Assembly (NCBI GenBank): GCA_944474755.1
Contig: OX104112.1
Location: forward strand, 79,001,756 to 79,065,755
DNA: 64,000 nt
From: Limnoperna fortunei
Taxonomy: Eukaryota > Mollusca > Bivalvia > Mytilida > Modiolidae
Reading direction: 5' to 3'
A program made the translations under genes and the position numbers. Positions 9,270 through 21,500 of the stretch are shown here, piece after piece (position 1 is the stretch's first letter; every line of letters starts with the position of its first letter). A model generated the notes under the pieces. The model had not been told where the DNA came from. It searched no databases and saw only the letters and a program-made list of their open reading frames with translations.

Positions 9270-12207
9270 CACACCAATCAACCGACTTATATCATTTTGG
9301 TGAGAAGATGTATGACACGATGAAAGATATAAACAAGTTAGAAGCGATGAAAACGTAGTTAAGTTTTTCAATTTTTTTTATGTTTAAAATTTACTGTAGC
9401 GAATAAAATATATTAAAACACGATTTAGCATAGATTTGGCAATAGATATATTCAGTTTTTTAAGCTCTTGCTTTTATTTTTGTCCAACTTATCTTACAAA
9501 ATAAACGAAAAAATGCAGATATAGTTATTAAAATGCTAAAATGACCTTTTATGATATAATTTTATTTCAAATCGGCCATTTAAATGTAAAGAATATTCCT
9601 TTAGCTTTCGTTTGGTGCCAAAAATGTATCTTTAACATAATGCATTAACAATATTAATTTGATTTTAATTGCAGAGTCAGAGAAAGTACGATACGATATA
9701 AATCAGTTCAATGATACGACTAAAACAAGAAATATGACTTTGTATAAGCTATGAAATTCTGCTAACCAATTGAATACGTATTCACTTAAAGAGTTCGTAA
9801 CGTCTTGTCAATATGAAGCATGAAGAGGAGGATGGAGAAAATTAATTTTGATTACTGTGCATAAAATATACAATGAACAAATTGCGACACAATAACATGT
9901 GCAGAAAAGCTTTCAAACTATACTTTGTATTTGTATGCAATTCTTATTTTATTATGTATACCAAACGAAGATAAATTGGAGACATATTGTTTTTGTCTGG
10001 TAATTTACTTCATCTTCTGTTTTCTTTTCTTCTCCTTTAAGGCTGATATTTTCAGCCAAATTTATTTGACACTGCAAATCCCATACTAATACACGTTTAG
10101 GACATGCAAGATAGCTTTATCTAGTGTTACATTCCACTTTTCATTTTTTAGGACGTTTATATTGGGTTTTTGGTAAAAGAGACAAATGAAGGTCGACATA
10201 TTGTTGTCTGTCCGTCCGTGCATCCATATCAAATCGTGTCCAGGATATAACTTTTTATCCTTTTAGGTACGCTTTGTGATATTTGGCATGTGGGTATAAT
10301 ATAACTAATCGATGTTTCGCATGCCCTGGGTGTTTGAATTTAATTTGAAATTTGACCCCCAAGGTCACATCATTGCCTTTTAAGTCATTGCTTCGCGAGT
10401 TATAACTTTCAAACTAATTGTTTGACTGTTTGTTTGCTTGTATGAATGGTGTTTAATGCCACTGTCAGCAATTTTTCAGCTGTATTATGGAATCCAGTTT
10501 TTATTGGGAGTGAAAGCCTGAGTACTCAGAGAAAACCCCGACCTTCGTTAATAGTTTAAGCTTTTCATGATATTTGCCATGTGAGTAGATAGTTAGTAGA
10601 CAATGGGTGTCGTAGAAAACCCAAAAGTGTGACAAAATTATGTCGACGTTCGTACCTAATGCAAAACTGAATTTTTATGTCACCGCCCAAAGGCGAAGGT
10701 GGCCTTCGCATTTGGGGCGTTGACATAAAAATAAAGACAATATAATATGACATCGTTAAATGATGGGGTGTTTTTTTTTTGTTTGATTGTTTATTATTAT
10801 ATATTATACATTTATTAGAATTAACAATGAAAGAAAATGGGTGATTAAACCATAAATATAAATAATTTTGTAATTAAACGGTGTACATTTGTGTAAGTAT
10901 TCTCTTACCAGATCCGTATATTCTTTTCAGTGTATCATCGTGTGTCTACAGGTGTAATACGCGATGAAAATTGTGTATAATTCGGTCAATTAAGGTCAAT
11001 CTCGCGGTCTGTTTGAATGAAATAATATTGTCCTTAGTAACTACATGTCTTACACATTTTCCTTTTCTGTTTTTATGTAAAAGATAACTGTGGAATTCTC
11101 AAAATATTTGCAACCGATAATGCTAAAAATTATTAGACATAAGAAGTATCCGTGTTACAGTTAAATATGATGTATTAATTCTTGAGATTTAACTCTCATT
11201 TGTACGCTAATTAACCTTTAAATTTTTTGATAATGTTTGCATAAATTCATACCTTATAATTTGTAATAAAAGTTTGACATCAATATATTGATCTACCAAG
11301 TAGATGGTTCCGTTTTATACTATTTAATGTCGACATAGTAGGAAATATTTGTAAAAAATCGTGTTCGTTATGTTGTTATTTGTTGATAGGTTCGAACTCA
11401 TATGTAGAGCGTTATCGACATACAACACAGATTTCCGCTTAAGCCCTGTTCTGGGATTGTCTCCATGAGAGCATTTACTCTGTGTTTAATTACTCACTAT
11501 GGTTTTAAGATGAATTAAAAAGCTGCTCCGCTGCTTGTTACCTTTTTCCATATCTAGTGATTTGTGTCAAGAATTTATACATCATAGTCCCATTGTATTA
11601 ACAATTGTAGACTTTTTGTATAATATTCAATGATATACAGACATTAGTTGTAAAAAGTTATTGAAATGCCCCATGCGGAAGTATAAAACTAATCACTTAA
11701 GAAATACGTGGCTGTTTTCAATCGTGTCAAGGAACTTTTATTCATCGTGTCATTATAAAAAGTTGAGCTGATTTTTTCCGTATCATTTTTTTAGTAAATG
11801 CGTAAAGAAAAATGATTCAAACTCCTAATAAATTGCAATTTGAAGAATAATTTTGGGGTCAGAAAAAAAGTTGGATATATGTCCTTTTGAACAAAAACAC
11901 TTGATACAGAAATATTTTGTGCAAAAGCGTAAATTTTGCATTTATTTGTTCAAATTTGTGATGCCAGTACCTTTGGAACATAATTTCAGATAACAAATGA
12001 AAACATTAGTTAAAACGATTGAATATGTTAATGGACAAATATATGCCAAATAATTTTTTTACTATACTATATTTGATACAGTGAGTTTTAAACGTAGCGA
12101 TTTGGAAAAAGTCATCCGTATACGTATAGGTGTTAACTTGTTTATATCTTTTTTCATCGTGTCATACTTCTTCTCACCAAAATGATATAAGTCGGTTGAT
12201 CGGTGTG
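9270..12207. mobile_element. Non-autonomous DNA transposon, copy 1 (2.94 kb, 5-bp TSD)
   Basis: Termini are inverted repeats of about 70 bp starting CACACC[A/G]ATCAACCGAC and running through ATCATTTTGGTGAGAAG and GACACGATGAAA. The direct 5-mer taaca flanks both sides (9265-9269 and 12208-12212). A second copy at 30760-34235 shares the ends and most of the interior and has a different 5-mer flank, which proves the boundaries. No transposase frame was found inside. The interior includes an old SINE fragment (10432-10556) that both copies share, so it was there before they spread. 5-bp duplications and a CAC end are features of Transib elements, but the terminal heptamer does not fit their consensus; the superfamily is open. 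Confidence 0.85.
10432..10556 (-). mobile_element. Old SINE fragment inside transposon copy 1
   Basis: Diverged minus-orientation 3' part of the tRNA-derived SINE ('tttaatgccactgtcagcaa', 'gaaagcctgagtactcag'). The same fragment lies at the matching place in copy 2 (31998-32122). Confidence 0.7.
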
Positions 12208-12210
12208 TAA

Positions 12211-12212
<2 letters not shown>

Positions 12213-12286
<74 letters not shown>
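12213..12286 (+). repeat. (CT)n microsatellite
   Basis: An uninterrupted TC/CT run of about 74 bases directly after the right target-site duplication of transposon copy 1. Confidence 0.97.
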
Positions 12287-12290
<4 letters not shown>

Positions 12291-12492
12291 AGATATATCT
12301 GTGTAATAAAATGGTTTCTTGGGCTAAACCCATTGATGAGCTAAGCATGTCCGTGGAAGGGGATAGTGGTTTGATTTTAAACTACTGTGATCCGTTAAAG
12401 TGGTATATTACCTTACCGAAATCGAATCGTTTATGGACAAAATCAACGCTTTACATAAACCATTATGTTATCTGTAAAACAGGGTTGCTGTG

Positions 12493-12715
12493 ACCATAAT
12501 GGTAGTTTTCCTAATACTCTACTCACAGGAAAGGCCAGCGCGTCCCCATGGGCGGATAGGTGACGCCCTTTTATTAGGGATCAGGTTGAAAGCATGACAG
12601 TGGATGGTAGTGGATAACGTTCTTGTTGACGAATGCCACGCTCCTTGCCGTATAGCCCCCTTATAGATTTTGATTAGTTTCATTGCAGCCGGTACAAATT
12701 TTTTGCTGCGCCTCA
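12493..12715 (+). repeat. Dispersed repeat family X, copy 2
   Basis: Contains 'cagcgcgtcccc', 'gcggatag', 'ggataacgttcttg', 'gccacgctccttgcc' and 'ttcattgcagccg', in the same order as the copies near 20.1 kb and 62.5 kb. Confidence 0.6.
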
Positions 12716-12899
12716 ATTAAAGTACCACATACTTTTTCAGTGACATTCAAAATTTTGATGCTGTTGATGAACATTAAGATAAGTTATAAGTTTTTACCAC
12801 CATTATTCAAATGCCTAATTTGTCAAAAATTGAATATTACCGTTCCAATTATTAATTATCTATACTTAACAGCATAATTCAAATGTTTCTATGTTGTTT

Positions 12900-13019
12900 C
12901 AATCTAATTAAAATTAAATCTTTCACTTGCTCCCCCCTTTTTGTTATTGGTTGCTGCGTTGCGCAGCGACCATAGCAAAAAGGGGGGAGCAAGTGAAAGA
13001 TTTAATTTTAATTAGATTG
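12900..13019. repeat. 120-bp near-perfect palindrome
   Basis: The arms 12900-12942 and 12977-13019 are perfect 43-base reverse complements, from 'caatctaattaaa' to 'cccccctttt'. Most of the 34-base centre also pairs (gttgctgcg / cgcagcgac). It could extrude as a cruciform or be a foldback MITE. No target-site duplication is obvious. Confidence 0.95.
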
Positions 13020-13057
13020 GTTGAGTTTATTCTATTGTTTGAATTTATTTATAAGTA

Positions 13058-13194
13058 TTAACTACAAAAAAATTTTTCTCCATCGAAGGATAACAAAATT
13101 TCCGTTATGCACATTTAAAATATACGCGGATTATACAATTTGCAAAACGGAAATTTTGTTATCCTTCGATGGAGAAAATATTTTTTGTAGTTAA
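13058..13194. repeat. Inverted repeat with 49-base arms and 39-base loop
   Basis: Arms 13058-13106 and 13146-13194 pair with about two mismatches ('ctccatcgaaggataac' / 'gttatccttcgatggag'). It lies 38 bases after the preceding palindrome. Confidence 0.93.
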
Positions 13195-13213
13195 TCCTTA
13201 AGTATCAAAATTT

Positions 13214-13253
13214 ACGGACATTTATTCTATAATCTTAAAGAATAAATGTCCGT
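13214..13253. repeat. Short hairpin with 15-base arms
   Basis: acggacatttattct (13214-13228) pairs exactly with agaataaatgtccgt (13239-13253) around a 10-base loop. Third hairpin of the cluster. Confidence 0.9.
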
Positions 13254-13429
13254 TAGTACGTAGAACACCTACAATGATGTTGTCAGTGCACATTTCCAAA
13301 GCTAACTCAACAACAATGGTAGGGGGGGTAGGAATTGTTTACTTTTGCGTTAGACTCCTTCGCTCATTTCGTTCGCGACAATACTTGTTTTTGCTTTCTG
13401 GCCATATTTCGCCTCAAATGGTATGGGGT

Positions 13430-13640
13430 CAAATTCCAGCGATAAAGCGTTGCCCACATTCCCTTGTAAATGAGATGCTATGAAAAGAGAAGGACCCAGT
13501 TGTTAAAATAGTAGAATAAAGCTTAAAAAATCAGCTTTAGCATATACGCGTCATTCGGCATATTTAGGGAAGTAATTGGTTAAAAAGTTGTTTAGCAGAG
13601 GGTTTGGAAAACCAGTAGTTGTAAACAGTCTTAATAGTTT
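13430..13640 (-). repeat. Inverted counterpart of 7401-7560
   Basis: Reverse-complement copies of the segment described at 7401-7560, about 6 kb away. The two may be the ends of an older composite element or independent copies of one dispersed repeat. Confidence 0.6.
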
Positions 13641-15141
13641 ATTTAATTGTTTATGGAAACACTTTTTGGACTAGACAGTCTGTAAAAAAAGACTGTGCAT
13701 TTATTGATCAACTTTAGCTCAACGGTTAGAATAGGCGCGGAAAGACACAGAGTAGACTATACTGGACTGTGATAAACATTTGCTTTATTTTATATTTTTG
13801 GTTTTGTATTATTTATTTTGTTTTGTCTCAATTTGTGTTGATGTGTAGCGAGATAGCGGTAGGGTGTGCATGTGTTTCATGTTGTGTCGATTGTGTAGCA
13901 CGATAGTGGAGAAGGTTGTATAGTGTTGGGGGTTTTTTTTGTTGCAATTTTGTGTTTATTGAAAGTGAATTTTTATTTAGTTTTTCATTTACACCGACTA
14001 ACCAATCTACAGAAACTTTATTCTCATAAAAGAACCCAAACGGATGAAATTCACTTTGTTACAAATGTCTGTCGATGATATACAGCTAAAAGTTACGACA
14101 AACTAAAACGATCCATCATATTTCAATGAACATTTTTGGCATTTTAATTTGAGATTTTATTTTTTGTCCAGCATTGAACCCTTCTTATAACTAAACACAG
14201 AGGTGGAAGATTTGCATTGCCCGTAATACAATTTAATAACAGGTGGTGACAATTATGACATACATTCTAATTGTGATGCACATTCTCTTCAATTAGAAAT
14301 AAACCCCCATTGTGCCAACACAACCTGATGTATATATCTTTCTTAGGTAAAATGAAAAAGTCTCATAGAAAACAGTATTCATTAAAATTTGAGTGATTTC
14401 AATTTGGATACAAATATTATAAAGACAAAACACACATTAAAAATCATTAAATACTTTTATTTGTCAATTGTTGTACTAATAAACTAAAGAAAGTCACGCA
14501 TAGACTGGTATTGTAAAATAGGAATCACTTTGACTTAATATACAATCAAATTAAGTTTGGAAAGGTCAATTGAAATGTAAGGTCGGTACTGTTATGAAAC
14601 TACTATAGTTAAGATCCAATATTGTTTTAAGTAGACAAAATTCATCAATCAAGAAAAATAAGTTGTGTACTGATAAACAAAAAGTAATGTCGAATAAAAT
14701 CTTTAAAAAACGAAAACAAAATTTTACATTTTGAAAAAGATCAAGACGAAACAATGTATTTCAAATAAACATGTAGTATTTTAATTTACATTTTGCATTT
14801 TCATAGAAAATTATACAAACTTGAATGAAGCATTTATAGCAGTTAAATATATAAAAGACCAATTGCATCTAAATGAAACTGTACACATTTCAATACAAAT
14901 ATGTAAATGAAACTATTGCATTTTGTAGTAACATGTCATTGTGTTTTCATAAAAAATGAAAACACATATTTACAGCATCTGATGTAAGATTTTTTACAAG
15001 ACAAGACCGGTTCCTCTCTTTTCCTAGAACTTTACACATTTATCTTCTAAAGCCATAAAATTGACTATAAGTTTGAGTGATCTTTCGTTTAGAAGGTAAC
15101 ATTCACGCTTCATTTACATGTGCGTTCGTCCTTATTTAGTA
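13640..15141. other. 3' flank of gene A; no further gene recognised
   Basis: Downstream of the gene A stop on the minus strand and may hold its 3' UTR. A minus-strand AATAAA at 14461-14456 is a possible but distant poly(A) signal. Nothing else was recognised. Confidence 0.4.
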
Positions 15142-15575
15142 CTATTTCTGGCTCATTTTTGTGTTAAATTGTTCAGATGAAAAAACATCTTTTCTTCGAC
15201 GACACCTTAACAAATCAATCATGATGATACTACCAATAAAGATAAGTATGAAAATAATCCCAACGTATCCAATTGAAGCAGAGGATTTACGACCGTCTGC
15301 GGCTGACGTTATTGTGCGCAAATACTTGGTTGTGTTTTTTTGATTAATTCTCATATTCTCTGCAAGTTCATCCAAATCAACTTTCATTATTGTTTTTATC
15401 TGTTCCTGTGTTAGGTTCAGGGATTCTAAAAATCCCCATTTGTTGTTTCCTACTGCAGTGCACGCACAGGTGCATGGTCGATCATTGGACGGTGTTACTT
15501 CAGCAGCAGTTGTTAATGTCAAACCGGAAGTATGTTTGTTGTCTGTTGTTTTATATGTATAGATATAGGTTGTAT
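15142..15575 (-). CDS. Gene A exon 3: linker, membrane-proximal domain, TM helix and tail
   Basis: The acceptor is TTATTCAG before ATACAACC, conserved in B and C. The last exon is 434 bases including the stop. Compared with B and C, the frame runs 16-17 codons further after the helix, giving a basic, polar tail. Confidence 0.82.
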
Positions 15576-18500
15576 CTGAATAACAATTATATGTTGCACT
15601 AGTTAGCATATATTTAATAACTCAAAAAATGTTATTTTAAAAAGTAGGAAAATTAGTATGATTGTCGACTCTACGAAAGCCTCACGTAACAAAACGCAAC
15701 CAAGCTTATTGTTAATATAGTATGCAGCAGGGGTAAAAATGTTTTGCGATAAATAAAAATGCTTATTAGTAATGTGTGTGGACGTTTTAAAGACGGGAAA
15801 CAAAACTAAAAACTACAAATTTATAGCTAATTTTTCAAACAGGGACATGGTATCATGTACTTTGAGATGATGGATGAATGTCAAATCAAATTTATATTTA
15901 ACTGCATTAATATTGTAAATCTAAGAAATAAATACATCTCAATATACTCCTAATAACCTGAGCTATTAAAAGAATGTAGGACTAAGGTCGCTTTGAAAAT
16001 CTGAAGTTTACAAAACAAGGCCAATTTGTATAAAGAAAGTATCTTCTTTGACTAAATTTTATGTATGCATGTTTTATTTTCTTTTAACGTTTATCTGATA
16101 ACTTTCTTTGAATTCTTAAGGCGGATTTTATACTATTAATACGCGTGCGATGAGAATTGTCGGGTATTTGAAATAAGTCCGTCCTAAAATTTAATGAACT
16201 TGAACACTGTTTTTATATTCTGTGGAAAATAATAATCACGTGTTTTGTCGCCTTTCAAAAACACCTAACCCAACGATTTTATCAATAACATAATTAACTG
16301 TCAAAATTTTATATGCAACTAAATACATACCCATGTTTAGACAATCATATGATACATTTAAATATTTGTACACATTTGGACAAGGGTCTATGCCATTTAT
16401 TGCGGATAAACTGCATGTCTGTTTGAAATCACAAAAACTGCTCACGGTTCTTAAAGTTGATATTATACAGTTAAAAGATTTTGAAACAGAAACAGTAGAG
16501 TGTGGACAAACAGATGAACTTGTTCTTCCATAGGTAGCATCTACAACCTGTATGTGGTAATATATGCCGCAATCAATTTGTCCCTGTGTATTCTCACAGA
16601 TTATTTTCGAATCTAAAATAAAACATTTATTAAGATATATTTAAATAATCTTGCATGTACATTGATTTGTGTATGGAAGCCCGTACGTGCCACGATAAAT
16701 ATAAATTATAACTTTTGCGCACGAGTTACAAATCTTGTGCGCACGAGTTTCAAAGTTGTGCGCACGAGTTTCAAATCTTGTGCGCACGAGTTTCTAACTT
16801 GAACGCACGAGTTAGTAACTTGAGCGCACGAGTTTCTAATCTTGTGCTCACGAGTTACTAACTTGAGCACACGAGTAACGAACTTGGGCGCACGAGTTTC
16901 AAATCTTGAGCGCACGAGTTTCGAATCTTGAGCGCACGAGTTTCGAATCTTGTACGCACGAGTTTATAATCTCAATAATCCGATTTTTGACCTTTTAAGG
17001 GGCATACCCATAAAATTGGTCATCTGACGACTTCGACTCAATGTAGTCATTGCTACAGCTGCTTGAGCTGAACATTGAACTGAGCAACGGCTTTTCTATA
17101 TCTGTAATAGTTTCATTTAATAGGGCAAAAACATTTAAAAAAAACCTTGATTTTAAACCTTTAAAGGGCCATAAACCCTAAACTCTATAAGGAGTCATCT
17201 TACAACTTCGACTCAATAGAGACTCTTGAAAAGCTTGATGAGCTTTTCTCTATCTTCAATTGTTTTCATTATATAGGACAAAAATATGAAAAGCTAAATT
17301 TTTCCTTTAAAGGGCCATAACTACTAAAAGAGCTCATCTAGCAACTTCGCCCAATGGAGAATTATGTAGAACTTTTGATTTTGGAGAGCCTAAGATACAT
17401 AAGATTTTCCTTATCTGTTATAGTTTCTGAGTTATAAGCCATTTTAGGTGACTTGGACCCTATGTTCTTTTTTTAGTAACTGCGGCCGTGTTTTCATTTG
17501 ATCGATTCAAAATGAAGATAGTTTGTTGCCAACTTGTCAAACATCATTCCTGCGAAGTTTCAGTCAAATTGGTTTAGTGGTTTCTATGGAAACGTGCCAC
17601 GGAAAAAATAATTAATAACTTGTGCGCACGAGTTACTAATTTGCGCGCACGAGTTACTAACTTGAGCGCACGTGTTTCCAATCTTGTGCAGACGAGTTAC
17701 TAACTTGAGCGCACGTGTTTCAAATCTTGTGCGCACGAGTTACTAACTTGAGCGCACGAGTTACCAACTTGAGCGCACGAGTTTCAAATCTTGTGTGCAC
17801 GAGTTTCAAATCTTGTGCGCACGAGTTTATAATCTCAATAGTCCGATTTTTGACCTTTTAAGGGGCATACCCATAATAGGGGTCATCTGACGACTTCAAC
17901 CCAATGTAGTCATTGCTATAGCTACTTGAGCTGAACATTGAGCTGTGCAACAGCTTTTCTATTTCTGCAATAGTTTTCATTTATTATAAAAACCGTGATT
18001 TTTAACCTTTAAAGGGCCATAAACCCTATAAGGAGTCATCTGACAACTTCGACTCAATAGAGACTCTTGAAAAGCTTAATGAGCTGAAGGTTTAAATAGC
18101 AACAAGTTTCCTCTTCAATAGTTTTCAATATAAAGGACAAAAATATGAAAAACTAAATTGTTTCCTTTATGGCCCATAACTACTAAAAGAGCTCATCTGG
18201 CAATTTCGCCTAATGAAGAATTATGTAGAACTTTTGATTACATAAGATTTTCCTTATCTGTTATAGTTTCTGAGTTATAAGCCATTTTAGGTGACTTTTA
18301 CCCTCCATATGTTCATTTGTTAGTAACAGCGATTCAAAATGAAGACAGTTTGTTGTCAACTTGTCAAATATCATTCCTGCCAAGTTTCAGTGGTTTCTAT
18401 GGAAGCCCGTACGTGCCACGGAAAAAATAATTAATAACTTAATGTAACTTACAAGATTTAAACTTGTGCGCAAGAGTAAGAGTAACAAACTTGAAAGCAC

Positions 18501-21500
18501 GAATTTCAAATCTTGTGCCCACGAGTTACTGACTTGTGAGCACGAGTTACTAACTTGAGCGCATGAGTTACTATGTTTCTCCCCTTTATGTTTTTCTTTC
18601 TTTTTTCTTTATTTTTTTTTTTTGTTTTAACTGTATGTTTTGTATTTCAGTGTGCTTTCTAAACCGCTAGGAATGCTAAATTGTGAGCTGAAAATGAGGT
18701 TAGGCAACAGCTTTTCTATATCTACAAAAGTTTTCATTTAATAGGACAAAGACATTAAAAACCATGATTTTTAATGGCTTATAACTCAGAAACTATAACA
18801 GATATGGAAAATCTTATGTATTCTAGGCTCTCAAAAACAAAAGTTCTACATAAGTCTTCATTGGGGCGAAGTTTTCCAGATGAGTTCTTTTAGTAGTTAT
18901 GGCACTTTGAAAGTAAAAATTGAGTTTTTCACATTTTTGTCCTATATTATGAAAACTATTGTAGAGAAAAGCTATTGCTTTCTTTAACCTTCAGCTCATC
19001 AAGCCCTTCAAAAGTCTCTATTGGGTCGAAGTTGTCAGATGATTGCTTATAGGATTTATGGTCCATTAAATTTTTAGTAACAGCGGCCATGTTTTAATCA
19101 ATCGATTCAATATGAAAAAAGGTTGATGCCAACATGTCATATATCATTCCTGCCAAGTTTCAGTCAAATTGGTTCAGTGGTTTGAACGGACGACGACAGA
19201 CGCATACTGATGGCATAAGCTCTCATGACCTTTTACGGAATCATAGCAATTTAAAAGTCGTGCGCACAAGATCTGAAATTCATGCGCTCAAGATTTGAAA
19301 CTCGTGCACCCAAAATAGTAGCTCGTGCGCACAAGTTAGTAACTCGTAGTAACTCGTGTGCACAAGATTTGAAACTCGTGCGCTAAAGTTAGTAACTCGT
19401 ACGCACAAGTTATAAATGATTTTTTCCGTGGCACGTACGGGCTGCCATAACTAATCTTGTTCTGAAAATTAAATAATTTAGTTGATTGTCATCCTTTTAA
19501 GCACATGTCATCAAATTAAATATTTTTAAACTGAAATAAAAATTCGAATTAATCACACTTCAACATTTCACTAATCGCATGTTATGTCTCCCTGACAAAA
19601 CCGAAATGTTTTTTTTTTAAAACATCGTCTTTTATGTTTTTCAGTTGACTGACTACATTACCTTAAGTTTCGCTGGAGTTGCCATTAACGTATTGATTTT
19701 GATATTTCAAATATCCAGATCATTTTTTATTTTTAATAGGACTTTGGTAGGTTTAGTTTTTGATTTTGTTTTGATTTTCTTTTTTTTCTTTGTTTATTTG
19801 TTATATTTTCTTATGTTTTTTTATTATATTGTTCACCTGGATTCACATGTTGAGAGGTAGCAAAAGTAAAAGGTATTGTTTGAATGAGGTTTAACGTTTC
19901 TATCAGCTATTGTATAGCTGTAAAATTGCTAAAGGTGACGTTAAACATCATTATAAACAAATAATATAACCGACATACTATTGTTTGCCAATTTTTCTTT
20001 GGCTTCACTGTGGTAATTTTGGGAGGGTTCCTAATGCTCGACCTACAGTGTTCCCGAGCGCGTCCCTAGTAGCGGATAGTGGTGTAGATCTCTATAGGGG
20101 CTTGTCAGGTTATAAACTGGAAAGCCTGGACGCGGACTGTAACAGGTGACGTGCTTGGAGAGTACCATGCTCATTGCACGAAAACAGTTACTTTCGAAGA
20201 TTTCAAAAAGGTAAGCTAATTGAACCGATATAAACTGCTAAATTCTCACGGGTGTGAAGTTAGAAGTGGGTTCGATATTTGATATTCGACATTAAGAAAT
20301 CAATATTATCAAATGCAAGAAAAAAAAGATGTACAATATTGCTACAAATACTACCAAGGAGACTTATATGCATCATATGCATCTGGACTGGTTCTGTATG
20401 TAAGGGAGCCCAACAGCGTCAAATTTGAATGTCGAACTGGAAAACAATCACTTACTTGTGAATATGCACACAGAGAAATAAGTTTTTGATTCAAAGCTAT
20501 CCCGCTGTGGTCATCAGTATTTATTAAATATGCATAAGGCTTATGTAGCAAGACTATAAGTGTTCGTTACACAACGGGGGCAATACATTTTTTATCGCTC
20601 TTTTCCCTCGTTGTAATTGTTTTATGATTTGTGAACATTAAAGAAAAGGAAAGATCTTCTACTAACACATTTAGCACAAGATAGCTTGCTTTATACGATA
20701 ATGACTTACATAGTACGAAAACTTAGTTTCTGCGGACTGTTATTTCTCGGCATTGACTGAATATCCACTTTTCATTTTAATAGAAAACTGGCTATAAACA
20801 AAAGAAGAACACATCCCCACCGAGAATGTCAATTAACATACATTAGGCTTACCTCCCCTTCCATTTATATTTTTCTTTCGGTTTTTTTTTTGTTGTTCTT
20901 ACTGTATGTTTTGTATTTCAGTGTGCTTTCTAAACCGCTAGAAATGATAGAATGCAAGAATAATTTTTGATATGACGTCACGTGACTTAGCTTTATATTA
21001 CCGCGTAGATACTTTCTTTCTTATTGGGGGCCGTCGTCGAATATGCACGTATATTAGTTGAAGCACGATCGTGAATAGAAATAATTGTTTAGTAAGAACG
21101 ACGCGAATGACTGTAATCGGAGGATGTTGTAGATTTTTTTACCACGTTTCCGTTTTAATTTCAAGAACTTCTTATTCCATAATGAACATAAGTGGTCCGA
21201 GCAGACGACAAAAATAACTTTGGTAGTTGTTTCTTCAGTCCAAGTAAAGACGACCCGTTCATCCTCTTTCAATCTGCATTTGGCATTATATTGCTTTCGA
21301 TACATTAGTAATTTGTGTACCAGTTCGATATTAAAATTTGATGCTGTTGGGCTCCCTTACATACCGAACCCGTCCAGATGCCTCAAATTCTCTTTGACAG
21401 CATCTAAAGCAATATAATATCAACTTTTTTGGTAAGTTTCATAAAGATTGAAAGAGGATGAAGGGGTGGTCACGAGGTTTGCATATTCGCACATAAGTGA

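Larger units (their letters stand above)
16673..19448. mobile_element. Composite TIR element with CACGAG minisatellites (2.8 kb)
   Basis: Begins tggaagcccgtacgtgcca and ends with the near-exact inverse tggcacgtacgggctgcca; TA lies on each side, as expected for a TA target duplication. The inner boundary string 'gtgccacggaaaaaa' also recurs at about 17594 and 18413. Inside are two direct copies of a block of about 600 bp (16970-17600, 17836-18430) and an inverted one (18690-19200), separated by minisatellite runs. It lies in intron 1 of gene A. No coding capacity was found. Confidence 0.75.

Noticed and set aside
15603..15803. Extra coding exon between lectin and membrane exons of gene A
   Set aside because: The frame lies in intron 2, and copies B and C have no counterpart at the protein level. 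The direct exon 2-3 junction is in phase in A and B.
16710..16970. Regular 22-bp repeats that could suggest a CRISPR array
   Set aside because: There are no unique spacers, the units are contiguous and diverged, the genome is eukaryotic, and the array belongs to a TIR element.
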